DNA of 64,000 nucleotides, taken from the NCBI GenBank assembly GCA_964420035.1, contig CAYQQR010000001.1, forward strand, positions 1 through 64,000. Reading direction: 5' to 3'. The position numbers were made by a program, and so were the translations under genes. Origin of the DNA: CAYQQR01 sp964420035 (GTDB lineage: Bacteria > Bacteroidota > Bacteroidia > Bacteroidales > SM23-62). Under the pieces are notes generated by a model that was not told the origin of the DNA, made no database searches, and worked only from the letters and a program-made list of their open reading frames with translations. This document shows, piece after piece, positions 43,880 through 52,686 of this stretch; position 1 is the first letter of the stretch; each line of letters opens with the position of its first letter.

Positions 43880-45627
43880 TTTTTTCCCTCCTCCCTGTAT
43901 TCCTCTATCTTTTTTTCCAGTCCTTTGTTTTCACCATTCATCTCCAGCGCTTTTTCCCAATATTCCAAAGCTTCCTCATTCATGTCGTTTTTTAACAATA
44001 TATCTCCATAATGCTCATAAATTTCGGGATCCCCGTTTGTAAGCAATAGCAGAGCTTCTTCAATATATTTCAGTGCCTCCTGGTACCTTCCATTTTTATA
44101 AAGCACCCATGCATAAGTGTCCAGGTATGTGGGGTTTTCCCCTTCAGCTTCAATAACCTTTTTGATCATTTCCAGGGCCCTGGTAAGTTGTGTTTCCTCT
44201 TCGGCCAGGAAATAACTATAATTATTCAATACGATAAGATTCTGAGGATTAATATCAAGCGTTTTTTCATAGTATTCAAAAGCTTTGTCCGCGTTGCCCG
44301 TACCGTAGTATGCATCCCCCATTATATTGAACAACTGCTCTTTCAGGGCCATGTTTTCTTCGCTCAGGTATTTTTCGGCTTTTTCCATTTCCTTCAGCGC
44401 CTCTTCAGGTTCTTCAAGCTGAAGATGTGCGATTCCGGAAAGGAAATACAATATTGGCTTTTCGCCAAAATATTTTTGCGCCTCCTTTGCCTGGCCTATC
44501 AATTCATCGAAGAGCCCCAGTATGTTTTTTATATAAAGGCTTTGTTCCCATATGTTGTACTTCCTTTTTTCCTTTTCCAGTACAATTTCATACAGACTGT
44601 CGGCTGCTGCAAGATTTTTTACATTAACATAATAATCCGCCAATAAGTTCTTGGCCCTGATACTTCCCGGGTGATCCCCAACGATGATATGGCACAGGCT
44701 ATCAACATAATTCCTGTTCTCCATTAATAATTTTTTGTCTGATAAAAAGGGCAATAATGTACCGATCTTTTGATCCACTTTGAGCTGGGAATTGCTTATG
44801 GCCCTCCCGGTCCATTGAAGCCATTTATCCTTCTCTCCAAGCTGTTTATAGAATTCTGCAATAGACAAGAATGCCAATCCGTTCGACGGGTCAATCTTAA
44901 GAATCTCCCGGTACTGTTTCAGGGCTTCTTCATTATTTCCAATCGTCCCATAAAGCTCTGCAAGCATTCCCCGGTACCTTATCCCTGTCGGTTCCGCCTC
45001 GACCAATTTCTTTAACTCCGCCACGGCTTTTTCGGCATTCCCGCGATTCAGCCATAGTTGATGTTTGAGCAAACTGACCGCTTCGCTTATTCCTTTTTCC
45101 TTCTCGATATTCTCCAGTATCACCAGGGCCTTCCTTTCATTTCCCTGCAGACCGTTCAGGCGAGCCAATTCGTACCGGACCTCAACTTTTTCAGGCCACT
45201 GTTCCGTTATTTGCTCATAGATAATCATGGCACTGTCATACTTCTCCTGCACATTATAAACATGAGCCAAACGCGCGTAAAACCAATAATTGTCCGGTTT
45301 TGTCGATATGGCGCGCTGATAAAGTTGTACCGCGCTTTTCCAGTCCTGTATCATGCTGTATATATTCCCAAGCTGGTAATATGCTGTCGCGCTTCCAGGA
45401 TTGAATTCTATACATTTTTGGTACAGGGTCGCTGCTTCTTTCAGGTTCCCGAAAAGTTTTTGTTTTGTAGCTTCCGTTAATGCATATTGATACTCACTGT
45501 AGGCGGAGCGGTCCAGCTCAGTGTGCGCTTTTCTCAGTTTTCTGCCGCTGTCTTTAGTTCCGGCACAGGATCCCACGATCAACGCGCTAATAAGATAAAT
45601 GCTGCTCTTTATGAATAATCTGCCCAT
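43876..45627 (-). CDS. TPR-repeat lipoprotein
   Basis: About 583 residues from the ATG at 45627, which lies directly after the dut stop and gives a lipoprotein signal (LISALIVGSCAG, Cys21). The frame is open 64 codons further into dut, but that stretch is not protein-like. The rest is almost entirely tetratricopeptide repeats (for example ATAYYQLGNIYSMIQDWKSA, PEIYEHYGDILLKNDMNEEA). It probably scaffolds an outer-membrane complex with the DUF4292 lipoprotein. Partner unknown. Confidence 0.87.
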   Translation of the reverse strand: MGRLFIKSSIYLISALIVGSCAGTKDSGRKLRKAHTELDRSAYSEYQYALTEATKQKLFGNLKEAATLYQKCIEFNPGSATAYYQLGNIYSMIQDWKSAVQLYQRAISTKPDNYWFYARLAHVYNVQEKYDSAMIIYEQITEQWPEKVEVRYELARLNGLQGNERKALVILENIEKEKGISEAVSLLKHQLWLNRGNAEKAVAELKKLVEAEPTGIRYRGMLAELYGTIGNNEEALKQYREILKIDPSNGLAFLSIAEFYKQLGEKDKWLQWTGRAISNSQLKVDQKIGTLLPFLSDKKLLMENRNYVDSLCHIIVGDHPGSIRAKNLLADYYVNVKNLAAADSLYEIVLEKEKRKYNIWEQSLYIKNILGLFDELIGQAKEAQKYFGEKPILYFLSGIAHLQLEEPEEALKEMEKAEKYLSEENMALKEQLFNIMGDAYYGTGNADKAFEYYEKTLDINPQNLIVLNNYSYFLAEEETQLTRALEMIKKVIEAEGENPTYLDTYAWVLYKNGRYQEALKYIEEALLLLTNGDPEIYEHYGDILLKNDMNEEALEYWEKALEMNGENKGLEKKIEEYREEGKK

Positions 45628-45628
45628 A

Positions 45629-46072
45629 TTAATTATTTCCTGTATGGCCAAAGCCACCGCTTCCGCGTACACTTTTTTCCAGTTGTTCAACATTTTCCCA
45701 TTCCACCTGTTCATGACTTGCAACGACCATCTGGCAAATCCTGTCGCCATCCCGGATAACAAATTCTTCTTTTGAAATATTCGCGAGAATGATCCCGACC
45801 TCTCCCCGGTAATCCGCATCGATGGTCCCGGGGCTGTTTACAACAGTGATTCCGTGCTTAAGGGCCAGTCCGCTTCGCGGTCTTATCTGGGCTTCGTGCC
45901 CTGGCGGCAATTGAATATATAACCCGGTGGGAACCAAAACACGCTGCATGGACTTCAATATTATTTCTTTTTCAAGGTTTGCCCGCAGATCCATCCCTGC
46001 TGCATGCTCAGTGCTATACCCGGGTAATGGATGTTTTGATTTATTGACTATTCTTACTTGTATTTTATTCAT
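45629..46072 (-). CDS. dut: dUTP diphosphatase
   Basis: Hydrolyses dUTP to dUMP. A 147-residue trimeric all-beta dUTPase with its motifs in order: HAAGMDLRA-like EHAAGMDLRA, RPRSGLALKHG, GTIDADYRGEVGIIL, GDRICQMV and the C-terminal arm GSGGFGHTG. It overlaps the flippase gene by 8 bp at its start. Confidence 0.96.
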   Translation of the reverse strand: MNKIQVRIVNKSKHPLPGYSTEHAAGMDLRANLEKEIILKSMQRVLVPTGLYIQLPPGHEAQIRPRSGLALKHGITVVNSPGTIDADYRGEVGIILANISKEEFVIRDGDRICQMVVASHEQVEWENVEQLEKSVRGSGGFGHTGNN

Positions 46073-47552
46073 GTAGCTTTTTTTTATGCAATATCCTGAA
46101 TGGTTTTTCCTTTCTTATTGCATAAAGAACGAAAATAAGGAATAAACCCGTATTCATACTTAACTCAATAAGGGTTGAAGAGAACGCTACCAATTTATCG
46201 ATCAGGAATAACAGGAGAGCTATGAGGCTATAAAAGCCAATTCGTTTCAGGTCATATTTTATCCTGTAATGTTTTCTTGACAAAAAATAAGACGCGATAA
46301 CCATGGCCAAATAACAGGAGAAATGGGCCCAGGCCGAAGCATGATATCCGTACCGGGGTATAAATACGGCATTGATCAATATGGTTATAACCGCACCCCC
46401 CAGGGTAATTTGTGCTCCATATTTCGTGAGATTCGTAAGCTTGTACCAGATGCTCAGGTTGATGTAGATCCCAAGGAACATATTTGCCGCGAGCACCACC
46501 GGTACAATATCCAGTCCGCCGTGATAATTGGCAGCGATATAGTACTTCAGTATTTCTATATAAAAATTGACAAACAAGAAGATGATCAGGGTAAAAATGA
46601 TGAAGTATTTCATTATCCCCGCGTATTGCTCCCTGGCATCCTGGTCTTTGGAACGGGCAAAGTAATAGGGTTCCACCCCATAACGGAACATTTGTATGAA
46701 GACCGTCATCAGAACCGCCAGCTTGTAATTGGCTCCGTATATACCAAGCTGTCCCAGGGCATTGACATCCTCCGGCAGTAATTGCTTAAGCATCACCCGG
46801 TCTATGGTCTCATTCACTGTTCCGGCAAGTCCGGATATCAACAAAGGCAAAGAATAAATCATCAGCTCCTTCCATATATGAATCTTTGTCTTTCCACGGA
46901 TGATAAAGATTTCCTTGCTCAGTGCAATCAAATTAAATGTGCTGGCAACCAGGTTGGAAATAAACACATATCCGACGCCGATGTCCGGGTTATAGATCAG
47001 GCGAATGACCGTGTGGGGATTATTCTCATGTATTGAAGGAAAAACATATAGAAAGAGAAAATTCAATAGAATATTCAATACCACGCTCACTACTCTGATT
47101 ATACTGAACTTGAGCGCCTTATTCTTTAATCGCAGATAAGCAAACGGTATGCTGGTGAACGCGTCCAAACCAACGATCCAGCCGACCATAATGATATATT
47201 CCGGGTGATCCGGATATTCCGTGATCCTGGCCAGCGGCTGGTTGAAGACAAGGATCAAAAGCAGAAAAAAGCTGGTGGTTATAGCCAGAGAACTCAAAGC
47301 CGTCTTGAAAACATCCTGCCCGTTTTTATTTTGATTGGCAAAACGGAAGAATCCTGTTTCCAGTCCATAGGTCAGGATAACCATCAGGAAGACTACATAG
47401 GCGTAAAATTCCGTGATGACACCGTACTGGGCGGTATCACTAAAATAGTAAGTGTGCAGGGGGGTGAGCAGTATAAAATTCAATAATCTTGGTACAACGG
47501 TACCAGCACCATAAACCGCTGTTTGTCCGACTAAAGCTTTGTATCGATTCAA
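46065..47552 (-). CDS. Polysaccharide flippase (Wzx/MATE-like)
   Basis: A 495-residue membrane protein with roughly 12-14 spans and the N-terminus of oligosaccharide flippases (QTAVYGAGTVVPRLLNFILLTPL, SDTAQYGVITEFYAY). It would flip a lipid-linked glycan or related precursor across the inner membrane. There are no glycosyltransferases nearby. The start is a TTG, with no in-frame ATG close upstream. It heads the dut-TPR-DUF4292-EnvC operon. Confidence 0.88.
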   Translation of the reverse strand: MNRYKALVGQTAVYGAGTVVPRLLNFILLTPLHTYYFSDTAQYGVITEFYAYVVFLMVILTYGLETGFFRFANQNKNGQDVFKTALSSLAITTSFFLLLILVFNQPLARITEYPDHPEYIIMVGWIVGLDAFTSIPFAYLRLKNKALKFSIIRVVSVVLNILLNFLFLYVFPSIHENNPHTVIRLIYNPDIGVGYVFISNLVASTFNLIALSKEIFIIRGKTKIHIWKELMIYSLPLLISGLAGTVNETIDRVMLKQLLPEDVNALGQLGIYGANYKLAVLMTVFIQMFRYGVEPYYFARSKDQDAREQYAGIMKYFIIFTLIIFLFVNFYIEILKYYIAANYHGGLDIVPVVLAANMFLGIYINLSIWYKLTNLTKYGAQITLGGAVITILINAVFIPRYGYHASAWAHFSCYLAMVIASYFLSRKHYRIKYDLKRIGFYSLIALLLFLIDKLVAFSSTLIELSMNTGLFLIFVLYAIRKEKPFRILHKKKLHE

Positions 47553-47572
47553 TGATCCCGTCTTTAAACCAT

Positions 47573-47580
47573 CAAAGATA
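47573..47580 (-). promoter_or_regulatory. -7 box TATCTTTG for the flippase-dut operon
   Basis: Exact TAnnTTTG match on minus, 20 bp before the TTG start at 47552. Confidence 0.5.
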
Positions 47581-47604
47581 CAATCTATAGCGCTTTTATT
47601 AATT

Positions 47605-48453
47605 TTAAGTCAAATCCTTAATGATTTCTTCAACATTTTGATAACGGAAGCTGAATTTTTCCTGGTTCAACCGCCCGGGAATAACTGCCTGGCCTTCCAT
47701 TAACGTAAGGGCGGCCTTTCCATACAAAATTCTTAATGCAAAACCCGGAACAGTGAATAACGCGGGTCTGCGGACATCGCGGGCCAGCAGTTTTGTGAAT
47801 TCCTTGTTGGTTGTATAGGAAGGTGCTGTAGTATTAAAAATCCCCTCCAGCTCTTTCTCTATGATATATTGTGTGGCACGGACCAGGTCATTGATGTGTA
47901 TCAGGCTCATATATTGTTTCCCGGAACTGATCTTTCCTCCGAGCCCCATCTTGAAAAGTTTTAACAGCCTTGGAAATGCCCCGCCCTCAATGCCCATTAC
48001 AAGACTGAACCGCATGATGCTGTGCTTGTGTTTATCGGAAAGCTGCTGAACCGGTTGCTCCCATGCCCGTACGACTTCGGAAAGAAAATTATCTGCAAAA
48101 TTCCTGCTTTGTTCATTGTGTACACCTTGATCATCATATACGCCAATTGCGGAAGCATTGACCAGGTGCTTACTTTCTTTCATCCTGTTTATAGAATATA
48201 CCAGCTTTTCAGTGGTTTTGACCCTTGAATCCAGTATTCGCTTCCTGGCGCTTTCGGTCCATCGCTGAACAATGGGCGCTCCCGCAAGATTCACTACAAC
48301 ATCGACCCTGTTTATTATTTTGTCCAGTTTTTCGGGACCTTCAACATCTCCCCGGCTTATCTCCATGACCTCGTATTTTTCTTCCAGCTCTTCGGAAAGT
48401 TTGCTCCCGACAAATCCATGGATCCCCCGTATGGCTATAATTTTTTTCATCAT
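47605..48453 (-). CDS. TIGR01777-family NAD(P)-dependent epimerase-like protein
   Basis: A short-chain dehydrogenase-fold protein of about 282 residues. The nucleotide-binding loop GIHGFVG follows IIAIR, and VDVVVNLAGAPIVQRWTESARKRILDSRV is diagnostic for TIGR01777. The C-terminal DUF1731-like end (PGRLNQEKFSFRYQNVEEII) is also typical. Reaction unknown for the family; members are sometimes called sugar nucleotide epimerases without proof. ATG 48453 or 48450 is preferable to the upstream TTG. Confidence 0.88.
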   Translation of the reverse strand: MMKKIIAIRGIHGFVGSKLSEELEEKYEVMEISRGDVEGPEKLDKIINRVDVVVNLAGAPIVQRWTESARKRILDSRVKTTEKLVYSINRMKESKHLVNASAIGVYDDQGVHNEQSRNFADNFLSEVVRAWEQPVQQLSDKHKHSIMRFSLVMGIEGGAFPRLLKLFKMGLGGKISSGKQYMSLIHINDLVRATQYIIEKELEGIFNTTAPSYTTNKEFTKLLARDVRRPALFTVPGFALRILYGKAALTLMEGQAVIPGRLNQEKFSFRYQNVEEIIKDLT

Positions 48454-48477
48454 TTTCAATTCTAAACCGATTAAGCC

Positions 48478-48485
48478 TATCTTTG
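48478..48485 (+). promoter_or_regulatory. -7 box TATCTTTG for the cyclophilin-pheS unit
   Basis: Exact TAnnTTTG match followed by CGG, 21 bp before the cyclophilin ATG. The same TATCTTTGCGG sequence occurs before the DUF4271 gene. Confidence 0.5.
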
Positions 48486-48505
48486 CGGCATCGGATTAAG
48501 GTACA

Positions 48506-49165
48506 ATGAAAACTATTTTGTTTCCCATATTGTTCATTTTATCTGCCTGGAATGTCCATGCTCAGTCTGGCAATACCCGGATTCTGATGCATACCGCCTT
48601 AGGAGATATTCGTCTTTTGCTCTATGATGAAACGCCCATGCATCGGGATAATTTTGTTGAACTGGTGCAGGCCGGTTTCTATGACGGCCTCCTGTTTCAC
48701 AGGGTTATCAAGGAGTTCATGATACAAACCGGCGATCCTGAAAGCAGAGATGCAGCACCGGGTGAACGGCTGGGCAATGGTGGCCCGGCTTATACCATCC
48801 CCGCGGAATTCAATCCCAAACTTTACCATAAAAGGGGTGCGCTGGCAGCTGCCAGGAAAGGAGACCCGGTTAATCCCGCGCGTGCCTCCTCCGGTTCACA
48901 GTTTTATATTGTGCTTGGTAAAACCTTCACTGATGCTCAATTAAAAGCTATGGAACAAAGTAGGCCGGTCCCTTTTACAGAAAAACAAAAACAGGTTTAC
49001 AGCTCTTCCGGCGGAACGCCCCACCTGGATTATGCCTATACCGTTTTTGGTGAAGTTTTAGATGGTATGGACCTAGTTGATAAAATTGCCGAATTGCCTA
49101 CAGATCAATATGACAGACCCCTTGAAGATTTGGTCATTTCTATGGAAATAATTGAAAATGAATAA
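48506..49165 (+). CDS. Exported cyclophilin-type peptidyl-prolyl isomerase
   Basis: A 219-residue PPIase with a signal peptide (MKTILFPILFILSAWNVHAQ). Cyclophilin core: MHRDNFVELVQAGFYDGLLFHRVIKEFMIQTGDPE with catalytic Arg in FHRV, then ASSGSQFYIVLG and YTVFGEVLDGMDLVDKI. An insert between SQFYI and TVFGE (about 30 residues, QLKAMEQSRPVPFTEKQKQ) is typical of this phylum. Predicted periplasmic folding catalyst. It lies 9 bp upstream of pheS. Confidence 0.93.
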   Translation: MKTILFPILFILSAWNVHAQSGNTRILMHTALGDIRLLLYDETPMHRDNFVELVQAGFYDGLLFHRVIKEFMIQTGDPESRDAAPGERLGNGGPAYTIPAEFNPKLYHKRGALAAARKGDPVNPARASSGSQFYIVLGKTFTDAQLKAMEQSRPVPFTEKQKQVYSSSGGTPHLDYAYTVFGEVLDGMDLVDKIAELPTDQYDRPLEDLVISMEIIENE

Positions 49166-49174
49166 GAAATTTTT

Positions 49175-50194
49175 ATGCTTCATCGTATTAAAGAAATAAA
49201 AGAGGAAATAGAGAACTTCAAGCCAAAAACCGAAGATGCCGCCGAAGAGTTTCGCCTGCGTTATCTTGCCAGAAAAGGAGCGATCCCTTCCTTGTTTGCA
49301 GATTTCAGGAACATTCCCCCCGAAGAAAAAAAATATACAGGCAGGAGCCTGAATGAAATCAAGCAAAGAGCCAATGATATTTACAACAACCTGAAAACTG
49401 CCCAAACCAAAACGGAAGAGGCCGGAAAATTCGAAGACCATACCCTGCCGGCAGATCCTTTACATATTGGCGCACATCACCCGGTTAATATAGTCCGTAA
49501 AGAGATCATAGATGTATTTGCCCGTCTGGGTTTTGTCGTTGCCGAAGGCCCGGAGATTGAAGATGATTGGCATGTTTTCTCCGCCCTGAACTTTCCTCCT
49601 GAGCACCCGGCAAGAGATATGCAGGATACGTTTTTTGTTTCAGAAGACCGAAACTATTTGCTGCGAACCCATACCTCCTCGGTACAGGTGCGGGTTATGG
49701 AATCGCAAAAACCTCCCATACGCATCATTGCCCCGGGTCGTGTGTTCAGAAATGAAGCCATCTCCGCCCGTGCACATTGCATTTTTCATCAGATCGAGGG
49801 ACTGTATATCGATACAGAGGTATCTTTCGCGGATATGAAGCAGGTATTGCTCTATTTCGCTCATGAAATTTTCGGTCAGGATACACGGGTCCGTCTCCGT
49901 CCTTCCTATTTTCCTTTTACCGAACCTTCTGCAGAAATGGACGTTTCCTGCACCATATGCGGTGGCAAAGGTTGTAATGTGTGTAAATATACCGGTTGGC
50001 TGGAAATCATGGGCTGCGGTATGGTAGACCCCGCCGTTCTAAGCAATTGCCATATCAATCCGGAAACCTATACCGGTTATGCTTTTGGTATGGGTATCGA
50101 ACGGGTAGCCATGCTCAAATACCAGATCAATGATCTTAGGCTATATTTCGAAAACGATAAGAGGTTCCTGAACCAGTTCAGCACACATCCATAG
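49175..50194 (+). CDS. pheS: Phenylalanyl-tRNA synthetase alpha subunit
   Basis: Class II synthetase catalytic subunit, 339 residues. It has an N-terminal coiled coil (about 1-85) and a catalytic core with LNFPPEHPARDMQDTFFV, motif 2 GRVFRNEAISARAHCIFHQIE and motif 3 GYAFGMGIERVAML. A small cysteine-rich insert (CTICGGKGCNVC) near residue 275 looks like a zinc knuckle. pheT is not adjacent. It is convergent with osmC by a single base. Confidence 0.97.
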   Translation: MLHRIKEIKEEIENFKPKTEDAAEEFRLRYLARKGAIPSLFADFRNIPPEEKKYTGRSLNEIKQRANDIYNNLKTAQTKTEEAGKFEDHTLPADPLHIGAHHPVNIVRKEIIDVFARLGFVVAEGPEIEDDWHVFSALNFPPEHPARDMQDTFFVSEDRNYLLRTHTSSVQVRVMESQKPPIRIIAPGRVFRNEAISARAHCIFHQIEGLYIDTEVSFADMKQVLLYFAHEIFGQDTRVRLRPSYFPFTEPSAEMDVSCTICGGKGCNVCKYTGWLEIMGCGMVDPAVLSNCHINPETYTGYAFGMGIERVAMLKYQINDLRLYFENDKRFLNQFSTHP

Positions 50195-50195
50195 C

Positions 50196-50624
50196 TTATT
50201 TCTCGTTTATGAGCCTGATCTCATGGGTCAGCTCCATCACATCACGGTAGGTGGCACTGACCCCGCAATATCTTTCCTGTGAAAGGTTTACGGCCTTATT
50301 GATCTTATCCATGCTGCCTTTAAGATTCTTGCCGTAAAATTCATACCTGATATGCATCTTGGAATATTTCTTAGGATGTTCTTCTGTTAACGTTCCACTT
50401 ACCTTGACCTTGAAATCTGTAAAATCAACCCGCATTTTCCGCAGTAAGGAAACAACATCCATCGCGGTGCAACCACCCAGGCTGGCCATCATCAGCGGTT
50501 TGGGCCTGGGTCCTTTGCCCTGACCACCATGTTCACCGGTTGCATCAATGGTTATGTTATATCCATCGACACTTATGTCAAAAACCATTCCGTCAACTAA
50601 CTGTATATCTATTGATTCATTCAT
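50196..50624 (-). CDS. OsmC/OhrA-family peroxiredoxin-like protein
   Basis: A 142-residue OsmC-fold protein. The two redox cysteines are at LGGCTAMDV and QERYCGVSATY, as needed for thiol-dependent peroxide reduction. The sequence fits the general OsmC/YhfA branch more than Ohr. An exact -7 box lies 31 bp upstream. Confidence 0.92.
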   Translation of the reverse strand: MNESIDIQLVDGMVFDISVDGYNITIDATGEHGGQGKGPRPKPLMMASLGGCTAMDVVSLLRKMRVDFTDFKVKVSGTLTEEHPKKYSKMHIRYEFYGKNLKGSMDKINKAVNLSQERYCGVSATYRDVMELTHEIRLINEK

Positions 50625-50654
50625 ACCTAACTATTTTGATATATTTATATTTCG

Positions 50655-50662
50655 CAAATTTA
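50655..50662 (-). promoter_or_regulatory. -7 box TAAATTTG for osmC
   Basis: Exact TAnnTTTG match on minus within the divergent 109-bp region between osmC and the Crp/Fnr gene. Confidence 0.45.
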
Positions 50663-50733
50663 GCCATTAATTGTAAATTGCATTATCTTCTTGACTGTAT
50701 GATTTTTGCAGCAATACGGATGGATCTTTAGTT

Positions 50734-51441
50734 ATGAGAAATTTGCAAACCATGCAATGTGGGACGGACTGCCTGATCCGGTCCAACAGTATATTCAGGC
50801 ATCTTACCAAGGAAGAATTGGACCGGGTAGCCTACGAAAAGACCGTAGAGAATTACAAACGTGGTAATATCCTATACAGGGAAGGCAGTAGGATTGCTGG
50901 TTTTTATTGCGTCCAGACCGGTATCATAAAAATATACAAGACCGGTATCGACGGTAAGGAACAAATTATAAGGTTTGCCAAACCGGGGGATATTATAGGC
51001 TTTCGCTCTGTTCTTACGAATGAGCTTGCCTGTACCACGGCCAAGGTTATTGAAGATACGGTGGTGTGTTTTATACCCGGTGATACCCTGATTTACCTGG
51101 TCAAAAACAACGGCAATTTTAGTATGGACCTGATGAGACTGACTTGCATGGAACTGGGAGAAGCCAATTCGTACATAACAGACATCGCTCAAAAAACCGT
51201 TCGTGAACGTTTGGCCGAAGTGCTGATCCACTTAAAGCATAATTTTGACCTGGATGATAACAAGGTCCTTCAGATCTCACTGACCCGAGAAGAGCTTGCC
51301 AATATTGTTGGCACTGCAACCGAGTCGGTGATCCGGCTCCTTTCAGAGTTCAAACAGGATGGATTTATCGACCTGAACGGCAGAAAAATTAAGCTGCTTG
51401 ATGTTCCCGGACTGATGAAAGTCGGTAATCTCTACCAATAG
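50734..51441 (+). CDS. Crp/Fnr-family transcriptional regulator
   Basis: A 235-residue regulator. Its cyclic-nucleotide-binding-like domain covers about 15-140 (SIFRHLTKEELDRVAYEKTVENYKRG-type start, GIDGKEQIIRFAKPGDIIGFRS). The HTH_Crp helix is LTREELANIVGTATESVIRLLSEFKQDGFI. Residues Cys8 and Cys12 plus two internal cysteines are present, but they are not spaced as in the Fnr iron-sulfur motif, so the signal is open. Divergent from osmC, whose promoter it may control (inference). Confidence 0.92.
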   Translation: MRNLQTMQCGTDCLIRSNSIFRHLTKEELDRVAYEKTVENYKRGNILYREGSRIAGFYCVQTGIIKIYKTGIDGKEQIIRFAKPGDIIGFRSVLTNELACTTAKVIEDTVVCFIPGDTLIYLVKNNGNFSMDLMRLTCMELGEANSYITDIAQKTVRERLAEVLIHLKHNFDLDDNKVLQISLTREELANIVGTATESVIRLLSEFKQDGFIDLNGRKIKLLDVPGLMKVGNLYQ

Positions 51442-51443
51442 AC

Positions 51444-51620
51444 CTATTCTTCTATAAAGTACTTGTTGATCAGAATGTGTGCCAGCAGCCCAATAATTAG
51501 GAGGGCGCCGCTGACAGCCAGATAGGTGTTGGCATCGGTCCCCTTGAACATTGCGTAGGCCAAAAAACCGACAGCGATCAAAATGACCAGTATACCGAGG
51601 TTTTGTAATAGGTTTTGCAT
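51444..51620 (-). CDS. Small two-span membrane protein (58 residues)
   Basis: Reading minus from ATG 51620 to TAG 51444 gives MQNLLQNLGILVILIAVGFL at the start and ILINKYFIEE at the end. Two hydrophobic helices (about 8-24 and 33-52) are joined by a short polar loop FKGTDANTY. It resembles the many small uncharacterised inner-membrane proteins of Bacteroidota. It lies 40 bp downstream of ruvB on the same strand and 2 bp from the convergent Crp/Fnr gene. Codon composition and the clean fit to the gap support a real gene. Confidence 0.72.
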   Translation of the reverse strand: MQNLLQNLGILVILIAVGFLAYAMFKGTDANTYLAVSGALLIIGLLAHILINKYFIEE

Positions 51621-51660
51621 GGCTGAAATATTTTTCTTTTGAAAAAATATAAAATTCCTC

Positions 51661-52686
51661 TTAAAAGAGCAAAGACTGATCTTCCCCTTTAATGTCCCTG
51701 TTCAGGTGTTTGTAAGCATGTTCCGTGGCCATTCTGCCCCTGGGGGTCCGTTTGATATAACCTTCTTTGATCAGGAAGGGTTCATAGACTTCCTCAATGG
51801 TTCCCGCGTCTTCACCCACGGCTGTGGCAATGGTACTTATACCCACCGGTCCTCCTGTGAATTTGTCTACGATCGTTAGTAGAATCTTGTTGTCCATTTC
51901 ATCCAGGCCATGCTTATCGATATTCAAGGCATCCAACGCGTAACGGGTAATATTCATATCAATGACCCCGCTGCCCTTGACCTGGGCAAAATCTCTTACC
52001 CGTCTCAGCAAGGCATTGGCTATTCTTGGGGTACCCCGGCTTCTTCCTGAAAGTTCCGCGGAGGCCTCTTCTTTAATTTCTATATTTAATAATCCTGCTG
52101 AACGTTTGATAATTCCTGCCAATACTTCTTTGTTATAATATTCCAGCAACATGGTTATACCGAACCGGGCCCTGAGGGGCCTGGTCAACAAACCGGACCG
52201 GGTCGTGGCACCAATGAGGGTGAAAGGAGCCAGGGATAATTGTACCGACCTGGCAGCCGGACCTTTATCGATCATAATGTCGATCCGGAAATCTTCCATG
52301 GCAGCATAAAGGTATTCTTCAACAACAGGGGATAATCGGTGTATCTCATCAATAAACAGGATATCGCGTTCTTCCAGGTTGGTCAATACGCCGGCCAAGT
52401 CTCCGGGCTTATCCAGTACCGGACCGGAGGTAACTTTTATGCCTACATCCATCTCATTGGCAATGATATAGGCCAGGGTGGTTTTTCCCAGGCCCGGTGG
52501 CCCGTGAAGCAGCACATGATCAAGTGCTTCCTTTCTTTGCCTGGCTGCTTCTACGAATACTTTGAGGTTTCCGGTGACCTTGGTTTGTCCTTTGAAATCC
52601 CCAAATACCAGGGGTCTTAACTTCTGTTCGTATTCTTTGTCTGTTTCCAGGAATGTTTTACCTGGCATGTGGTATTCTTCGGACAT
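51661..52686 (-). CDS. ruvB: Holliday junction branch-migration helicase RuvB
   Basis: The AAA+ motor of RuvAB, 341 residues. Walker A is GPPGLGKTT, Walker B ILFIDEIHRL, sensor/Arg-finger region TRSGLLTRPLRARFG, and the winged-helix C-terminus YIKRTPRGRMATEHAYKHL. ruvA and ruvC are not in the window. It lies immediately after the MORN-like repeat gene. Confidence 0.97.
   Translation of the reverse strand: MSEEYHMPGKTFLETDKEYEQKLRPLVFGDFKGQTKVTGNLKVFVEAARQRKEALDHVLLHGPPGLGKTTLAYIIANEMDVGIKVTSGPVLDKPGDLAGVLTNLEERDILFIDEIHRLSPVVEEYLYAAMEDFRIDIMIDKGPAARSVQLSLAPFTLIGATTRSGLLTRPLRARFGITMLLEYYNKEVLAGIIKRSAGLLNIEIKEEASAELSGRSRGTPRIANALLRRVRDFAQVKGSGVIDMNITRYALDALNIDKHGLDEMDNKILLTIVDKFTGGPVGISTIATAVGEDAGTIEEVYEPFLIKEGYIKRTPRGRMATEHAYKHLNRDIKGEDQSLLF

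Noticed and set aside
45628..45819. 64-codon N-terminal extension of the TPR lipoprotein
   Set aside because: It runs inside dut in another frame and would bury the lipoprotein signal peptide; the start at 45627 is far better.
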